The notes below the pieces were generated by a model. That model was not told the origin of the DNA. It did no database searches and saw only the letters and a list, made by a program, of their open reading frames with translations. A DNA stretch of 64,000 nucleotides from Pedobacter sp. MR2016-24 (GTDB lineage: Bacteria; Bacteroidota; Bacteroidia; Sphingobacteriales; Sphingobacteriaceae), in contig NZ_JAPIVO010000002.1 in the NCBI RefSeq assembly GCF_026239655.1, forward strand, positions 310,001-374,000. Direction: 5' to 3'. How positions within the stretch are numbered: position 1 is the stretch's first letter; each line of letters starts with the position of its first letter. A program made the translations under genes and the position numbers. Shown in pieces: positions 25,711-36,092 of the stretch.

Positions 25711-28656
25711 TTATTTTGCTTTTTTCTGACCCAAGTCGATTACAATCGGAGTAGAGATACATAACGATGAGTAAGTACCAATGATACGGCCGATCAATAA
25801 GGCGAAGATAAATCCGCGGATACTTTCACCGCCGAAGATAAAGATTACCAGTAATACAAAGAATACAGTCAGTGAAGTTAAGATGGTACGACTCAATGTG
25901 CTGTTCAGTGCAAAGTTGATAAGTGTATTACGTTCTTCGCCATATAAATCTTCTTTACCCGCTTCTGCAAGTTTCTCACGAATACGGTCAAATACTACAA
26001 CTGTTTCCGTCATGGTATAAGACATTACCGTTAAGATTGCAGCAATGAAATCCTGACCAATTTCTAATGAGAACGGCAATACACCGTCTAATATAGTATA
26101 GAAAGATAGTACCAGTAAAACATCATGGAATAATGCGATAACTGCTCCCAGACCATAGTTAAGTTTCTTGAACCTTACAATGATGTAGATAAACATCACT
26201 AAACAAGAAAATAGGATTGCACCATAAGCGCTGTAAACAAGGTCACTCGCAATGATAGGACCAACTTTCTGGTTACTTTCAATGGTATATTTAGCACCTG
26301 TTTTATCCAGGCCTCCTCTTAAAGCATTTTCTACCAGTTTATCTGCACCAGCATCCTGGTCAGTAATGTGGTAAGTAGTTGTAATTTTCAACTGGTTATC
26401 ACCGCCTGCTGTTTTAACCTGAATTTCTTCATGTTCAAAGCTTGGTGCCAGTTTAGCTTTTACATCTTCAGTATCCATTCCTTTATCGAAATGAACGATA
26501 TAAGTTCTTCCACCTTTAAAGTCGATACCTAATCTTAAACCACCGTTTTTGAAGTAGAATACAATACCTAAAAGGATGATGACAGAAGAGATGATATAAT
26601 AGATCTTTCTGCGTCCAACGAAATCAAATGCAATGTTTTTGAAAGCGTGGATAGTTGCCTTGTTACCAAAAGTGATGTTTGCATTTTTATTCAGCAGCCC
26701 TTCAAATACAACACGTGAAATTAATACTGCACAGAATAATGAAGAAAGGATACCGATACATAATGTAGTTGCAAAGCCCTGAACAGGACCGCTACCGAAT
26801 ACATAAAGGATAACGCCCAGGATTAAGATCGTAACATTGGAGTCAATGATAGAAGGCATTGCATGTTTGAAACCTTCCTTGATTGCTGCAGCAGTACTTT
26901 TGCCATGATTTAACTCTTCTCTTACACGTTCGAAGATCAGAATGTTGGCATCGACAGATAAACCAATTACTAAAATGATACCCGCAATACCAGGTAAGGT
27001 TAATACCGCACCTAATGATACCAGGATACCAACGATAAAGAATAAGTTGATAACCAATGCAAGGTTGGCAACCCACCCTGCTTTGTTGTAATACAAGGCC
27101 ATGAACACAAGGATCACGATAAACGCCAGAACGAATGAAAGTAAACCATCATCAATAGCTGCCTGACCTAATGAAGGACCTACAACGAACTCTCCAACGA
27201 TACGTGCCGGAGCAGGTAATTTACCCGCTTTCAAGATATTCGCTAAATCCTGTGTTTCATTTACAGTGAAGTTACCAGAGATCGAAGATGTTCCGTTAGG
27301 AATTTCATTCTGAACAGTAGGGGCAGAGTAAACTGCGTTATCCAATACAATGGCAATGGCTTTTTTGTTGTTTTGATCAGCTGAAGCTTCAGCTGTAATT
27401 TTTTTCCATTTCTGAGCACCGTCGCCAGTCATCATCATGGTCACATCAGGATTACCTTTCTGATCGTAGTCAGCACGGGCATCGCTGATAGCTTCGCCAC
27501 CTAAATCTGGTTTTCCGTCAGGATTTACAGATTTGATCGCATACAATTCAAATACTTTCGAACCGTCCATCGGTCTGACACTCCACATGAACTTAAAACT
27601 CTGAGGAATGATAGCTGCAATTTGTGGTAATCTGAAATATGAATTTACTTTAGCAGTATCTTTTTGAGCTACCCATCCAACAGTCGGACCCGGACGTAAA
27701 GCAGGTTGTCCGTTTTCTCCCTGGTAAGTAGGAATATTTAAAACAGCGAATAAAGGATTCGATTTCGAAAGCTCCTGAGTTTTCAGTGCAGTGGAGTCTT
27801 TTCCTTTTGCTGCAGTTTGAGCTCCCAGACCAGCTAAAGCACTTCCTTTAGCTGCAGTGTCTGTAACTTTTGTTGCTGATGTATCTTTTAAAGTTGCTGC
27901 AAGCGTTTTGTTGATGTTTTCCATCACAGAATAAACTTCTTCATTCTGATATACCTGCCAGAATTGTAATTCTGCAGAACCTTGCAATAATTTGTGAACC
28001 CTTTCAATATCCTGAACACCTGGCATCTCAATCAGGATACGGTTAGTACCTTCCTGTTTCTGCATGTTCGGGCTTACTACACCAAATCCGTCGATACGGC
28101 TTCTGATGATGAAGAATGAACGGTCGATTGCGCTTTCAGCTTCTTTTGATAAGTAAGTCTTAACCTCAGAATTGCTTGCACTGGCTTTCAGCTGTGCTGC
28201 ATTATCCTGATTAGCGAAATAATCTGCAAGTTTTACATTAGGGCTGATTTTTTCAAATTCATTAACAAACAAACTAATGAAATCTTTACCACCAGCATTC
28301 AACTGAGTTTGTGCTGTTGATAATGCTTTGTTAAAGTTTGCATCGTCGGTATTATTGGCTAGTGATTTAACCAGTTCGCCTAACGAGATTTCCATCGTTA
28401 CGTTCATACCACCTTTAAGGTCAAGACCCAGGTTGATTTCTTTCCCTTTGCAGAACTGGTAGTCAAATCCGAAGATCGGATAAACCGGAACAGCCGCCAT
28501 AGAGTCCAAATAAGCTTTTTCTTTAACTAAGTCGCCTTTGGCATATGCTTTAGCGTCTTTTTCTACCTTCGAAGTAACGAGATTAAACGAGAGGGAATAC
28601 ACACAGACAATACCTAATAGTATTGCCATAAATTTAATGAAACCTTTACCTTGCAT
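25711..28656 (-). CDS. secDF: SecDF fused protein-export membrane protein
   Basis: 981 residues. SecD and SecF are one polypeptide, as is common in Bacteroidota. The SecD half has LGLDLKGGMNVTME, the periplasmic P1 region, and LVIGLSVDANILIFERVREEL; the SecF half begins near LGIDFKGGRTYIVHF and has VVVFDRIREKL. Twelve membrane helices are expected. The P1 head contains a Thr/Ala-rich insertion (about 250-290). It uses the proton gradient to drive late steps of export with YajC. Single gene with its own terminator. Confidence 0.95.
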   Translation of the reverse strand: MQGKGFIKFMAILLGIVCVYSLSFNLVTSKVEKDAKAYAKGDLVKEKAYLDSMAAVPVYPIFGFDYQFCKGKEINLGLDLKGGMNVTMEISLGELVKSLANNTDDANFNKALSTAQTQLNAGGKDFISLFVNEFEKISPNVKLADYFANQDNAAQLKASASNSEVKTYLSKEAESAIDRSFFIIRSRIDGFGVVSPNMQKQEGTNRILIEMPGVQDIERVHKLLQGSAELQFWQVYQNEEVYSVMENINKTLAATLKDTSATKVTDTAAKGSALAGLGAQTAAKGKDSTALKTQELSKSNPLFAVLNIPTYQGENGQPALRPGPTVGWVAQKDTAKVNSYFRLPQIAAIIPQSFKFMWSVRPMDGSKVFELYAIKSVNPDGKPDLGGEAISDARADYDQKGNPDVTMMMTGDGAQKWKKITAEASADQNNKKAIAIVLDNAVYSAPTVQNEIPNGTSSISGNFTVNETQDLANILKAGKLPAPARIVGEFVVGPSLGQAAIDDGLLSFVLAFIVILVFMALYYNKAGWVANLALVINLFFIVGILVSLGAVLTLPGIAGIILVIGLSVDANILIFERVREELNHGKSTAAAIKEGFKHAMPSIIDSNVTILILGVILYVFGSGPVQGFATTLCIGILSSLFCAVLISRVVFEGLLNKNANITFGNKATIHAFKNIAFDFVGRRKIYYIISSVIILLGIVFYFKNGGLRLGIDFKGGRTYIVHFDKGMDTEDVKAKLAPSFEHEEIQVKTAGGDNQLKITTTYHITDQDAGADKLVENALRGGLDKTGAKYTIESNQKVGPIIASDLVYSAYGAILFSCLVMFIYIIVRFKKLNYGLGAVIALFHDVLLVLSFYTILDGVLPFSLEIGQDFIAAILTVMSYTMTETVVVFDRIREKLAEAGKEDLYGEERNTLINFALNSTLSRTILTSLTVFFVLLVIFIFGGESIRGFIFALLIGRIIGTYSSLCISTPIVIDLGQKKAK

Positions 28657-28768
28657 TTTTTGTTTGTAATTATTTGTCTATGCTGTATTGTTTTTCAACA
28701 AGTCGGCAAATCTAATTATTTTTTTAATTAATAGTCAGCCTAATATAATATTTATTGATGATATGAAA

Positions 28769-29254
28769 CTATTTCCGGATAAGGGTGGAAAATGTGTATC
28801 CGAAGGCGTTTTTTTCATCCGGTTCAAAGCTGATACTTTCTGTTTCTTCCCAGTTGTTTGGGTCGATTTCAGGAAAAAACGTATCTGCATCAAATATTCC
28901 CTTCACCACAGTCAGGTAAATTTTGTCAGTCAGTGACATCGCCATTTTATAAATTTCAGCGCCGCCCCCTATAAATACTTCTTCGTGTTCATCGCAAAGC
29001 GCCAGTGCCTCTTCCAATGTATGTACAACTTCTACACCGGGTATTTCCAATCCGTTTTTCCGTGTAATTACAATGTTACGGCGATTGGGCAAAGGTTTAC
29101 CTACCGAGTCATAGGTTTTACGGCCCATGATAATGGTATGACCAGTGGTAACTTCCCTGAAATGTTTCAGGTCTGCCGGCAGGTGCCACAGTAGTTTATT
29201 CTCTTTTCCTATCGCGTTATTCTCCGCGATAGCTACAACGATAGATATGATCAT
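28769..29254 (-). CDS. folA: Dihydrofolate reductase
   Basis: 161 residues, typical length. [32 protein letters not shown] is the conserved N-terminal region with the active-site Asp, and [22 protein letters not shown] is the NADPH region. It regenerates tetrahydrofolate, which thymidylate synthase oxidises. The start overlaps the thyA stop as ATGA, giving translational coupling. Confidence 0.95.
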   Translation of the reverse strand: MIISIVVAIAENNAIGKENKLLWHLPADLKHFREVTTGHTIIMGRKTYDSVGKPLPNRRNIVITRKNGLEIPGVEVVHTLEEALALCDEHEEVFIGGGAEIYKMAMSLTDKIYLTVVKGIFDADTFFPEIDPNNWEETESISFEPDEKNAFGYTFSTLIRK

Positions 29255-30045
29255 ACTGCAACTATTCCTTTAATGTGCGGATGTGGTTCGTAATTTTTTA
29301 AGGTGAAGTCTTCATAAGTAAAACTGAAAATATCTTTCACGTCAGGATTGATTTCCATTACGGGCAATGGTTTCGCCTCTCTGCTTAACTGTAATTTTGC
29401 CTGTTCAATGTGGTTATTGTACAAATGCGCATCGCCAAGGGTATGGATAAAATCACCACATTCCAGGTTGCATACCTGTGCCACCATCATGGTGAGCAAT
29501 GCATAAGAGGCAATATTAAATGGAACACCCAAAAATATATCGGCACTGCGCTGATAAAGCTGGCAGCTGAGTTTACCATCGGCCACGTAAAATTGAAAAA
29601 AGGCATGACATGGCGGAAGTGCCATGTTTTCGATCTCTGCAACGTTCCATGCCGACACAATAATCCTGCGGGAATCGGGATTGGTCTTGATGGTATTGAT
29701 GATCTGGCTGATCTGGTCAATCTGTCCTCCGTTAGGCGCAGGCCATGAACGCCACTGTGATCCATAAACAGGACCAAGGTTACCTTGCTCATCTGCCCAT
29801 TCATCCCAGATCTTTACATTATTGTCTTTTAAGTATTTGATGTTGGTATCTCCGCTTAAAAACCAGATCAGTTCATGTATGATAGATTTAAGGTGTAATT
29901 TTTTAGTAGTAACCATAGGAAAACCTTCCTGCAGGTTGAAGCGCATCTGATAACCAAATACACTGATCGTACCTGTTCCTGTGCGGTCGTGTTTCTGTGC
30001 GCCGTGATCAAGCACGTGCTGCATTAAGTCCAAATATTGTTTCAT
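29251..30045 (-). CDS. thyA: Thymidylate synthase
   Basis: 264 residues, the same length as E. coli ThyA. The catalytic cysteine is C146 in [20 protein letters not shown] and the phosphate-binding RTGTGT region are present. It methylates dUMP to dTMP using methylene-tetrahydrofolate. I use the ATG at 30045; an upstream in-frame ATG at 30075 would add ten non-family residues. Forms an operon with folA. Confidence 0.95.
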   Translation of the reverse strand: MKQYLDLMQHVLDHGAQKHDRTGTGTISVFGYQMRFNLQEGFPMVTTKKLHLKSIIHELIWFLSGDTNIKYLKDNNVKIWDEWADEQGNLGPVYGSQWRSWPAPNGGQIDQISQIINTIKTNPDSRRIIVSAWNVAEIENMALPPCHAFFQFYVADGKLSCQLYQRSADIFLGVPFNIASYALLTMMVAQVCNLECGDFIHTLGDAHLYNNHIEQAKLQLSREAKPLPVMEINPDVKDIFSFTYEDFTLKNYEPHPHIKGIVAV

Positions 30046-30182
30046 GATAAAAGTTAAGCGTTTGCTCTTTTGCAAAACTAGGCAAATCGGTCTTATGAAA
30101 ATAATATGTTTTGCGCATTTGTGTATAAATTACGAGTTGTGTATAAAAACAGATATCCCTTAGATGGATTAAATGATTTTTA

Positions 30183-30190
30183 TATGTTTG
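30183..30190 (+). promoter_or_regulatory. -7 element of ispE
   Basis: TATGTTTG fits TAnnTTTG and lies 25 bp before the ispE ATG. No clear -33 TTG was seen. Confidence 0.4.
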
Positions 30191-30215
30191 TGACCAAACC
30201 TTTAAAAACATAAGG

Positions 30216-31019
30216 ATGCTCACATTCGCCAATGCCAAAATAAATCTGGGTTTACATGTTACAGAGAAAAGGAGCGATGGCTACCATAATCTGGAAACTG
30301 TGTTTTATCCTGTAAAGTTACATGATGTGCTGGAAATCACTGATGCGGAAAAAACCAGCTGCGTAACTGAGGGTATAACGGTGCCGGGAGATACGGCAGA
30401 TAATATCTGTATGAAAGCATATGAGTTGCTGAAAAAGGATTTTGACTTGCCTGCACAGCAAATTACATTGTTGAAAAATATCCCTGTAGGGGCAGGTCTG
30501 GGTGGTGGCTCTTCGGACGCTGCTTTTCTGATTAAACTGTTGAATGAAAAATTTAAACTTGGAATTTCCGCAGAACGTATGGAAGATTATGCCCGGCAGC
30601 TTGGCGCCGATTGTGCCTTCTTTATTAAGAATAAACCAGTTTACGCCACTGGTAAAGGAGATGAATTCGCTGAATTGTCCGTAGCGCTGTCGCGCTATTT
30701 CATGGTACTGGTCAAGCCTCCTGTTCATGTATCGACTGCTGATGCTTATGCCGGCCTTGTTCCGGTTAAACCTTCAGTCTCGCTTAAAGAGCTGATCGCT
30801 TCCCCTGTTGAGGAATGGCGGGACTTAATGAAGAATGATTTTGAGCAACATGTTTTTGTAAAATATCCCGAAATCGCGCTTATTAAAGATCAGCTTTACG
30901 CTGCAGGTGCTACATTTGCATTAATGAGTGGCAGTGGATCAAGTGTGTATGCAATTTTTGAAGAGGCTGTAAGGCTGCCCGGACTGGAAAAAGAGAATAA
31001 AGTGTTTTATAATATTTAG
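30216..31019 (+). CDS. ispE: 4-diphosphocytidyl-2-C-methyl-D-erythritol kinase
   Basis: 267 residues of the GHMP kinase family. The phosphate loop [14 protein letters not shown] is near residues 90-103, with [19 protein letters not shown] at the N-terminus and [12 protein letters not shown] near the C-terminus. It carries out the ATP-dependent step of the non-mevalonate isoprenoid pathway. OsmC follows after 4 bp. Confidence 0.93.
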   Translation: MLTFANAKINLGLHVTEKRSDGYHNLETVFYPVKLHDVLEITDAEKTSCVTEGITVPGDTADNICMKAYELLKKDFDLPAQQITLLKNIPVGAGLGGGSSDAAFLIKLLNEKFKLGISAERMEDYARQLGADCAFFIKNKPVYATGKGDEFAELSVALSRYFMVLVKPPVHVSTADAYAGLVPVKPSVSLKELIASPVEEWRDLMKNDFEQHVFVKYPEIALIKDQLYAAGATFALMSGSGSSVYAIFEEAVRLPGLEKENKVFYNI

Positions 31020-31023
31020 CGAA

Positions 31024-31440
31024 ATGGAAATTAACCTGGTACGTAAAAACAATAAGTTCAATTTTGAAGCGGAAAGTAGTTCCGGACAAAAGGTAGAACT
31101 GGATGCCAATCCTGCAATAGGTGGTGAAGGGAAAGGATTCAGACCAATGGAGATGCTGCTGGTAGGTCTGGGAGGATGTAGCGGTATTGATATGGTGAAT
31201 GTGCTGACCAAGCAGAAAGAGCCTTTGGAAAATATTAAAATCAATATTAAGGCTACACGTAAGGAGGAGGAGACACCTGCCATATTTGATGTAATCAATA
31301 TCCATTTTGATCTCCAGGGAACATTGAATGTACAAAAGGTTGAACGTGCACTTGCGCTTACTTTTGAAAAATATTGCTCGGTATCTAATATTCTTGGCCG
31401 CTCGGCAACGATTAATTTTTCTTACGCTATCCAGGAATAA
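31024..31440 (+). CDS. OsmC/Ohr-family protein
   Basis: 138 residues. The two reactive cysteines of the family are in LVGLGGCSGIDMVNVL and EKYCSVSNIL. OsmC-like proteins reduce organic hydroperoxides or bind acyl ligands; this is the YhfA-like branch judging from the short N-terminus. Co-transcribed with ispE and ended by the hairpin at 31464. Confidence 0.87.
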   Translation: MEINLVRKNNKFNFEAESSSGQKVELDANPAIGGEGKGFRPMEMLLVGLGGCSGIDMVNVLTKQKEPLENIKINIKATRKEEETPAIFDVINIHFDLQGTLNVQKVERALALTFEKYCSVSNILGRSATINFSYAIQE

Positions 31441-31463
31441 ACTGGCAGGCTGACTTAAAATAT

Positions 31464-31500
31464 AAATCCCCTTTTCTTAAACAGGAAAGGGGATTTTTTT
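31464..31500. terminator. Terminator between OsmC and the LapA-like gene
   Basis: AAATCCCCTTT pairs with AAAGGGGATTT; a run of seven T follows on the plus strand. It sits between two convergent genes. Confidence 0.85.
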
Positions 31501-31507
31501 GTCAGTT

Positions 31508-31804
31508 TTAGCTGATATATTCACGGTCTTCGTCGCTAAGACCATCTTTTGGCTGCTCGGGTTTAGCAGGCTCAGTGTGATGATTATTTTCAAACCTGTC
31601 ATCGTAAGTGCTGACTACAGTTTTTGGTCGCCCTGCCCAGTATCCCAGTACAAATCCAATAAAAGTACATACACCCACGACCAGTAATTTGGAGATGTCC
31701 TTCTCTACAAAAATGAAATCGAATTTAACAGGTTCAGTGTTCATCATCAAAAAAATGGTGATTAAGACGGTGAAAACAATGATGAAGATGGTTCTGGTGC
31801 GCAT
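31508..31804 (-). CDS. LapA-domain membrane protein
   Basis: 98 residues with two membrane helices (about 5-23 and 38-58) and the motif NTEPVKFDFIF between them, matching the LapA/DUF1049 family (LPS assembly protein A domain). The C-terminal 40 residues are polar, rich in Pro, Glu and His, and probably disordered. It follows the 940-residue gene after 4 bp, so it is the second gene of that transcript. Confidence 0.75.
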   Translation of the reverse strand: MRTRTIFIIVFTVLITIFLMMNTEPVKFDFIFVEKDISKLLVVGVCTFIGFVLGYWAGRPKTVVSTYDDRFENNHHTEPAKPEQPKDGLSDEDREYIS

Positions 31805-31808
31805 AATG

Positions 31809-34631
31809 TTAAAAAGTATAATTTACAATGACTTCAAATATAGGGTTCTGATGGTATTCCCGGTTTACGAATACAAATCTTGTACCTAAATCAAAAACCG
31901 GCTGATACCGCAGCAGGTTCATACTGCTGTACAATTCAAAGCCGTAAGTCTTGGGCTGCGACAGGTTGGTGTCTTTTCCGATATTTTCATAATGGCAGAA
32001 AAGTCCGCCTCTGACATTCGTAATATAAGCCAGGGGGCCGATTTCTGCGTCCGGAAATGCAATCGGGAAACGATAGTTAAACAGCAAGGTATTTTCCAGT
32101 TTACTTTTTGCCGCAATATTGTTATATCCATAGACCCTGCCAATTTCGGAGGTATTTGTACGGATGCCGCTGGATTCCTGATAATTAAAATTGGCCAGAA
32201 AGGTATGGTTTCTCGCGATCCCGGGAAAGTAGAGGAAACTCTCCACTGCAAAGAGGTTTCCGCTCAGCTGCTTGTCGAAAGGCTGACTCAGGTAAGTAAA
32301 CCGGAGTATCTGTGCCCACCTTGGTGCAATATCTCTTTCTGCGGCACGGATGCTATGGGAAAGCGTGAAGCCAGTTTCCATTGGAAAGAGGATTCGGGTT
32401 ACATAATCTGCTGGCATATTTTCGGGCATGTACCGCTGGGTATAACTGGTGCCGAGATTGAACGAAAAGTTATAATTATGATTTTGTGCACTGAGGCTTA
32501 CCGGGACAATTGCCTGCAGCCTTACATAATTTTCTCTCCATTCTCCCAGCTGTAGTCCGCGCGTAGTTCCGTAAAACGTACTACGCGGCCTGTTCCTGTA
32601 ATCCAGATTGAAAATAGGGTAGAGACTTTTAAAGCTGATTCCCGCATTGTACTCAAACCTCCTCAGGTCACTTTCATAATCTACACCCGCATAAGCGTCG
32701 AACGTATTCAGCAGATTATTTGACTTTAACTGGATCCCTCCCTGATTTTCGTTCTCTATGACAGGAATGATACTATGGAAATTGAAAAGGTTACCCAGTT
32801 TTTTATAAGGTTTTGAAGAAAAAGTACTGTCTGTCGGCACGCTGGCAAATACGTTTCCAGCGTTTTCCTGTTTCTCCGCTGCCGCACCAAAATAAATAAA
32901 ATTGTTTTTCCCGGTTTTAACCGGCGCAATTTTAGTTTCAGCTACCGAATAGCCGAATAATTTGTAATCATTAAACAAAATTGAATCAGTACCTGCTACT
33001 ACTGTAGGGTTGAATGCACCGTATTTAGCGTTGCTCAGCGCGCTTATCTTCTTTGAGTTGATGTCAACAATGTAAATGTTATCTATGCCGCTGTAGTGGG
33101 CGTTAAATGCAATATTGTTATTGATGAATACCGGGCGGCTGATTTGTTGTGGCGTATCTTTTATAATTTGGCGTGTTTTACCGTCTGCATCAGCAATCCA
33201 GAGTGATTTTCCGCTTTCCTTCACACTGATGTAGGCAACTCTTGTTCCTGTCTGATCAAATGATGGCGTCTGGATCAGCAGGTTTTCTGGATTCGGATAA
33301 GTTCGTAACACCGATCCGTTCCGTGCATCAAGCACTATCATGCTGATTTTGTTACTGAGGTCAATTTCTACAGCCACAATTTTTGATCCGTCAGCAGACA
33401 GGGCAGGGGAGAAAATTCTAGATCTTGAACTCAGCTTGCGAACCTTCCCGGTTTTCATATCATAGCTGCAGATGACACTATAGCTTCGCTGTCTGAATCT
33501 CGGATCGAACCTGATTTCATCCCAAACAATTTTACCGCTGGCATAACTGAACCATGACTGTTCCTGCTGACCGATCCCCTGGATCTTTTTTTCTTTTTTA
33601 TCCGGGGAGATCAGTACAAAGTGTGGCGGCTCAGCCTTACTTTGTTTCAGTGCTAAAATGTTTCCATCAGGGAGCTTTACAGGTAACTGATAATTTGTGG
33701 CAAAGCTGACCGGTCTGTTCAGTAAAGCATAGTTTTCTGAAGGTGTAATTTTCGCTTGATGTTCCCAGTCTCCTGTCAGTTTTTCTGTTGCGAAATCGTA
33801 CCATTCTTTACCATTTTTTCCAGAATATTTTTTAAGACTTTTGGCAAAAGGATAGATGCGCAGGGGACGATTTTTAATGTCGGTCAGCACACTGTCGAAA
33901 ACGAACTTTCCAGCCTTCTCTCTGATGAGTGAGCTGAGCAGATAACCGAGTTGATAGTAACCAGGTGTAACGTCTTTTTGCGAGCCAAAATTTGCCTTGC
34001 TGTAAGATAGTTTTTTACCTTCCAGCAGTGTTGCACGATAAGGCATAATCCAGCTTGGCTGTCGCCCGCGCCCTGCGTGTGTGAGCGAAGTTTCCGTACT
34101 GACTGCGTCACCTTCAAAAAACCAGAGTGGAATGCTCGCACCCATCCATGCGAAATAAACTTCTTCAGGAAAAGGATAGGGTCTTCCATTAACCAGTTTA
34201 TCAAATTGTGCAGCATGTCTAAGCTCGTGCACGGCAAGATTATTCAGCCAGTCCTGACTATCAAATTGCTGAGGGGGAGTAGTGAAGAATTCCGACTTTT
34301 TAGGTGCAAGCTGCACATAGCCGTTTGCTACCACTCCGCGGTTTTGGAAAAGAATAGGAATGGTTGTTTTTTTTACGTTTAAACTCCGGCCAACGGCAGG
34401 AAAAATATAGCGGATGGTATTAGCCATACGTTGTGCTTCACTTTCCAGTTCTACCGGATAAATTACTCTAAAGCCCGAAGTGTTAATTTCTCTCCAATTT
34501 ACACTCAGCGGATTTTGTTCTCCGCCAAAAATCTGCGCTTCACTTTTAGATGAGATAAATATTAATATAAAATATGTTAAAGTACTGATTATTAACTTTG
34601 TATTGTGTTTCCAGGATAGCTTAATTTGCAT
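31809..34631 (-). CDS. Large secreted metallopeptidase-like protein with TolB-type propeller and beta-barrel-like C-terminus
   Basis: 940 residues. A signal peptide ends near SSKSEAQ (33). The N-terminal domain (about 40-300) has a gluzincin motif HELRH (H135, E136, H139) and PLWFFEGDAVSTE with E173 as a possible third ligand. The middle (about 320-600) contains TolB/WD-like repeats (SADGSKIVAVE, FDQTGTRVAYISV). The last ~330 residues alternate hydrophobic and polar residues and end in an aromatic residue (VIVNYTF), as in outer-membrane barrels. Domain limits are estimates; peptidase activity is inferred from the motif. Confidence 0.75.
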   Translation of the reverse strand: MQIKLSWKHNTKLIISTLTYFILIFISSKSEAQIFGGEQNPLSVNWREINTSGFRVIYPVELESEAQRMANTIRYIFPAVGRSLNVKKTTIPILFQNRGVVANGYVQLAPKKSEFFTTPPQQFDSQDWLNNLAVHELRHAAQFDKLVNGRPYPFPEEVYFAWMGASIPLWFFEGDAVSTETSLTHAGRGRQPSWIMPYRATLLEGKKLSYSKANFGSQKDVTPGYYQLGYLLSSLIREKAGKFVFDSVLTDIKNRPLRIYPFAKSLKKYSGKNGKEWYDFATEKLTGDWEHQAKITPSENYALLNRPVSFATNYQLPVKLPDGNILALKQSKAEPPHFVLISPDKKEKKIQGIGQQEQSWFSYASGKIVWDEIRFDPRFRQRSYSVICSYDMKTGKVRKLSSRSRIFSPALSADGSKIVAVEIDLSNKISMIVLDARNGSVLRTYPNPENLLIQTPSFDQTGTRVAYISVKESGKSLWIADADGKTRQIIKDTPQQISRPVFINNNIAFNAHYSGIDNIYIVDINSKKISALSNAKYGAFNPTVVAGTDSILFNDYKLFGYSVAETKIAPVKTGKNNFIYFGAAAEKQENAGNVFASVPTDSTFSSKPYKKLGNLFNFHSIIPVIENENQGGIQLKSNNLLNTFDAYAGVDYESDLRRFEYNAGISFKSLYPIFNLDYRNRPRSTFYGTTRGLQLGEWRENYVRLQAIVPVSLSAQNHNYNFSFNLGTSYTQRYMPENMPADYVTRILFPMETGFTLSHSIRAAERDIAPRWAQILRFTYLSQPFDKQLSGNLFAVESFLYFPGIARNHTFLANFNYQESSGIRTNTSEIGRVYGYNNIAAKSKLENTLLFNYRFPIAFPDAEIGPLAYITNVRGGLFCHYENIGKDTNLSQPKTYGFELYSSMNLLRYQPVFDLGTRFVFVNREYHQNPIFEVIVNYTF

Positions 34632-35000
34632 TTACTAAAATAGTTAGTTTTTTTAAAGATTTGGATGTTTGGTCTATGTAAATTAAACTGTTGCGTTTTT
34701 GTGTTTAATGTGCTGATAAACTTAATGATATAAAATAAGGATCTGTAAATATGGAATGAATTAACGTTTTTTTTCTAAGAAATCAAGGCTTGTTTCCTAC
34801 ATTATTCCTGTGCTTTTTTTCTGCTGTTTAATGTAGGTTGAAGATACACTATTTACACTTAATAGAAGAAAAAAAAATTGCTTTCAAAGCCTCTCGTTAT
34901 CCTTCTGATTCCGATAGTTATGAATCTTATTTCTTCATTTTCCAGTATATTAATCAATTCATAAACAAAAATATACCTTATCTTGTAAACAATAAAAATG
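34632..35000. other. AT-rich intergenic stretch without recognised gene
   Basis: Only short AT-driven ORFs are present and none looks protein-like. It contains the upstream region of the 940-residue gene (right of 34631). No tRNA, repeat or clear terminator was found. Confidence 0.6.
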
Positions 35001-35189
35001 CTAGGTTTTCGAGGCTTTATCTTCCAGTATTGTCTTGCAAAAAGTAATAGAAGATGCTGACTCAAATCCGTATCGCCTGATGATAAGGACCTCATCAGGT
35101 CCGGCGGGGAGACTGATCTTGATATGAAAATGACCTGCCGGGATAAGTACTGTGTAGATGGAATCTATATGGCTCTTAAACGGTTTGGA
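35001..35189 (-). pseudogene. Start-less open frame in phase with the EamA gene
   Basis: Directly after the EamA stop, the same frame stays open for 62 codons to a TAG (35003-35001). It has no ATG, GTG or TTG. The translation looks protein-like in part (YTVLIPAGHFHIKISLPAG, then PDEVLIIRRYGFES). It could be a remnant of a lost gene, a former C-terminal extension, or chance. A hairpin (CCTGATGA with TCATCAGG) lies inside at 35076-35099. I name no family. Confidence 0.25.
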
Positions 35190-36092
35190 TTAACGTTCCT
35201 GGTTTTTGCTTTGCCGTTTTTTATAGATGGGATACAAAAATACTGCACCCAGAATAAGGATAGAACCCATATAAAATCCGGCAGACATCGTTTCTTTGTG
35301 ACCGAAAAAAAGGAAGGCTAAAATAATACCGTAAACGGGTTCCAGATTACTGATCAGCGCAACGCGAAAAGCGGATAGCGTACGCATCACGGATACACCG
35401 GCTATATAGGCTAGTGCTGTGCAGATCGTACCCAGAACAGTTAACCAGATCCAGTCCATTACGCTGAGATCAAATGTTTCATGAAGTAGTGTGTGGTCAA
35501 ACAGGCGGTAAACTGTAATCCAGAAAAATGCTCCTGCAAGTTCGTAGAAGCCAATCACCCTGGCATCACTCTTTTGCGCAAAGGTAGAATTCATAATGGA
35601 AAACAGGCTCGAGGCAACCGCTGCTGAGAGTCCGAAAATAATGCCTGATGTATATTTTGTTTCGAATTTAAATATCAGGTAGATGCCTAAAATGATAATC
35701 AGCCCAATCACAATATCGCCCACCTGTATGGCAGTTTTCTTGACAATAGGTTCCAGGATAGCAGTGAAAAGGGTGAAAGAAGATAAGCAAACCAGCGTAA
35801 CCGATACAGTAGATACTTTAATGGCATGAAAAAACAGGATCCAGTGGAGGGCGACGATACTGCCTGTAAAAAAGAATTGCAGGAATTCTTTCCGTGTTAC
35901 AGTCAGGTCCAGACCGGTTGCCTTGAAATATATAAATAAGGTTACACTGGCAATAAGTACCCTGTACCATACCATTTGCACCGCGTCAACTGAAATTAGT
36001 GCGCCCAGGATTCCCGTAAATCCCCATATAAATACAGTAAAATGAAGTATTAAAAGGTTTTTATTGACGCTGGAAGGAGATAGGGCATTCAT
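35190..36092 (-). CDS. EamA/DMT-family transporter
   Basis: 300 residues with ten hydrophobic segments in two homologous EamA halves (the first with WGFTGILGALISVDAVQMVWYRVLIAS, the second with ISNLEPVYGIILAFLFFGHKE). Such carriers export amino acids or other metabolites; substrate unknown. Last gene of the tgt - LptF/G - EamA operon, starting right after the LptF/G stop. Confidence 0.87.
   Translation of the reverse strand: MNALSPSSVNKNLLILHFTVFIWGFTGILGALISVDAVQMVWYRVLIASVTLFIYFKATGLDLTVTRKEFLQFFFTGSIVALHWILFFHAIKVSTVSVTLVCLSSFTLFTAILEPIVKKTAIQVGDIVIGLIIILGIYLIFKFETKYTSGIIFGLSAAVASSLFSIMNSTFAQKSDARVIGFYELAGAFFWITVYRLFDHTLLHETFDLSVMDWIWLTVLGTICTALAYIAGVSVMRTLSAFRVALISNLEPVYGIILAFLFFGHKETMSAGFYMGSILILGAVFLYPIYKKRQSKNQER

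Noticed and set aside
34838..35047. 69-codon ORF in the AT-rich gap
   Set aside because: Composition follows base bias; the translation has no domain-like pattern, and the opposite-strand frame at 35001-35189 looks more protein-like.
35076..35099. Possible hammerhead ribozyme (contains CTGATGA)
   Set aside because: The following sequence does not give the GAAA core or stems II/III; CTGATGA here is just the arm of a simple hairpin.
35124..35321. Plus-strand ORF of 65 codons
   Set aside because: Mostly antisense to the well-supported EamA gene; a shadow reading frame.
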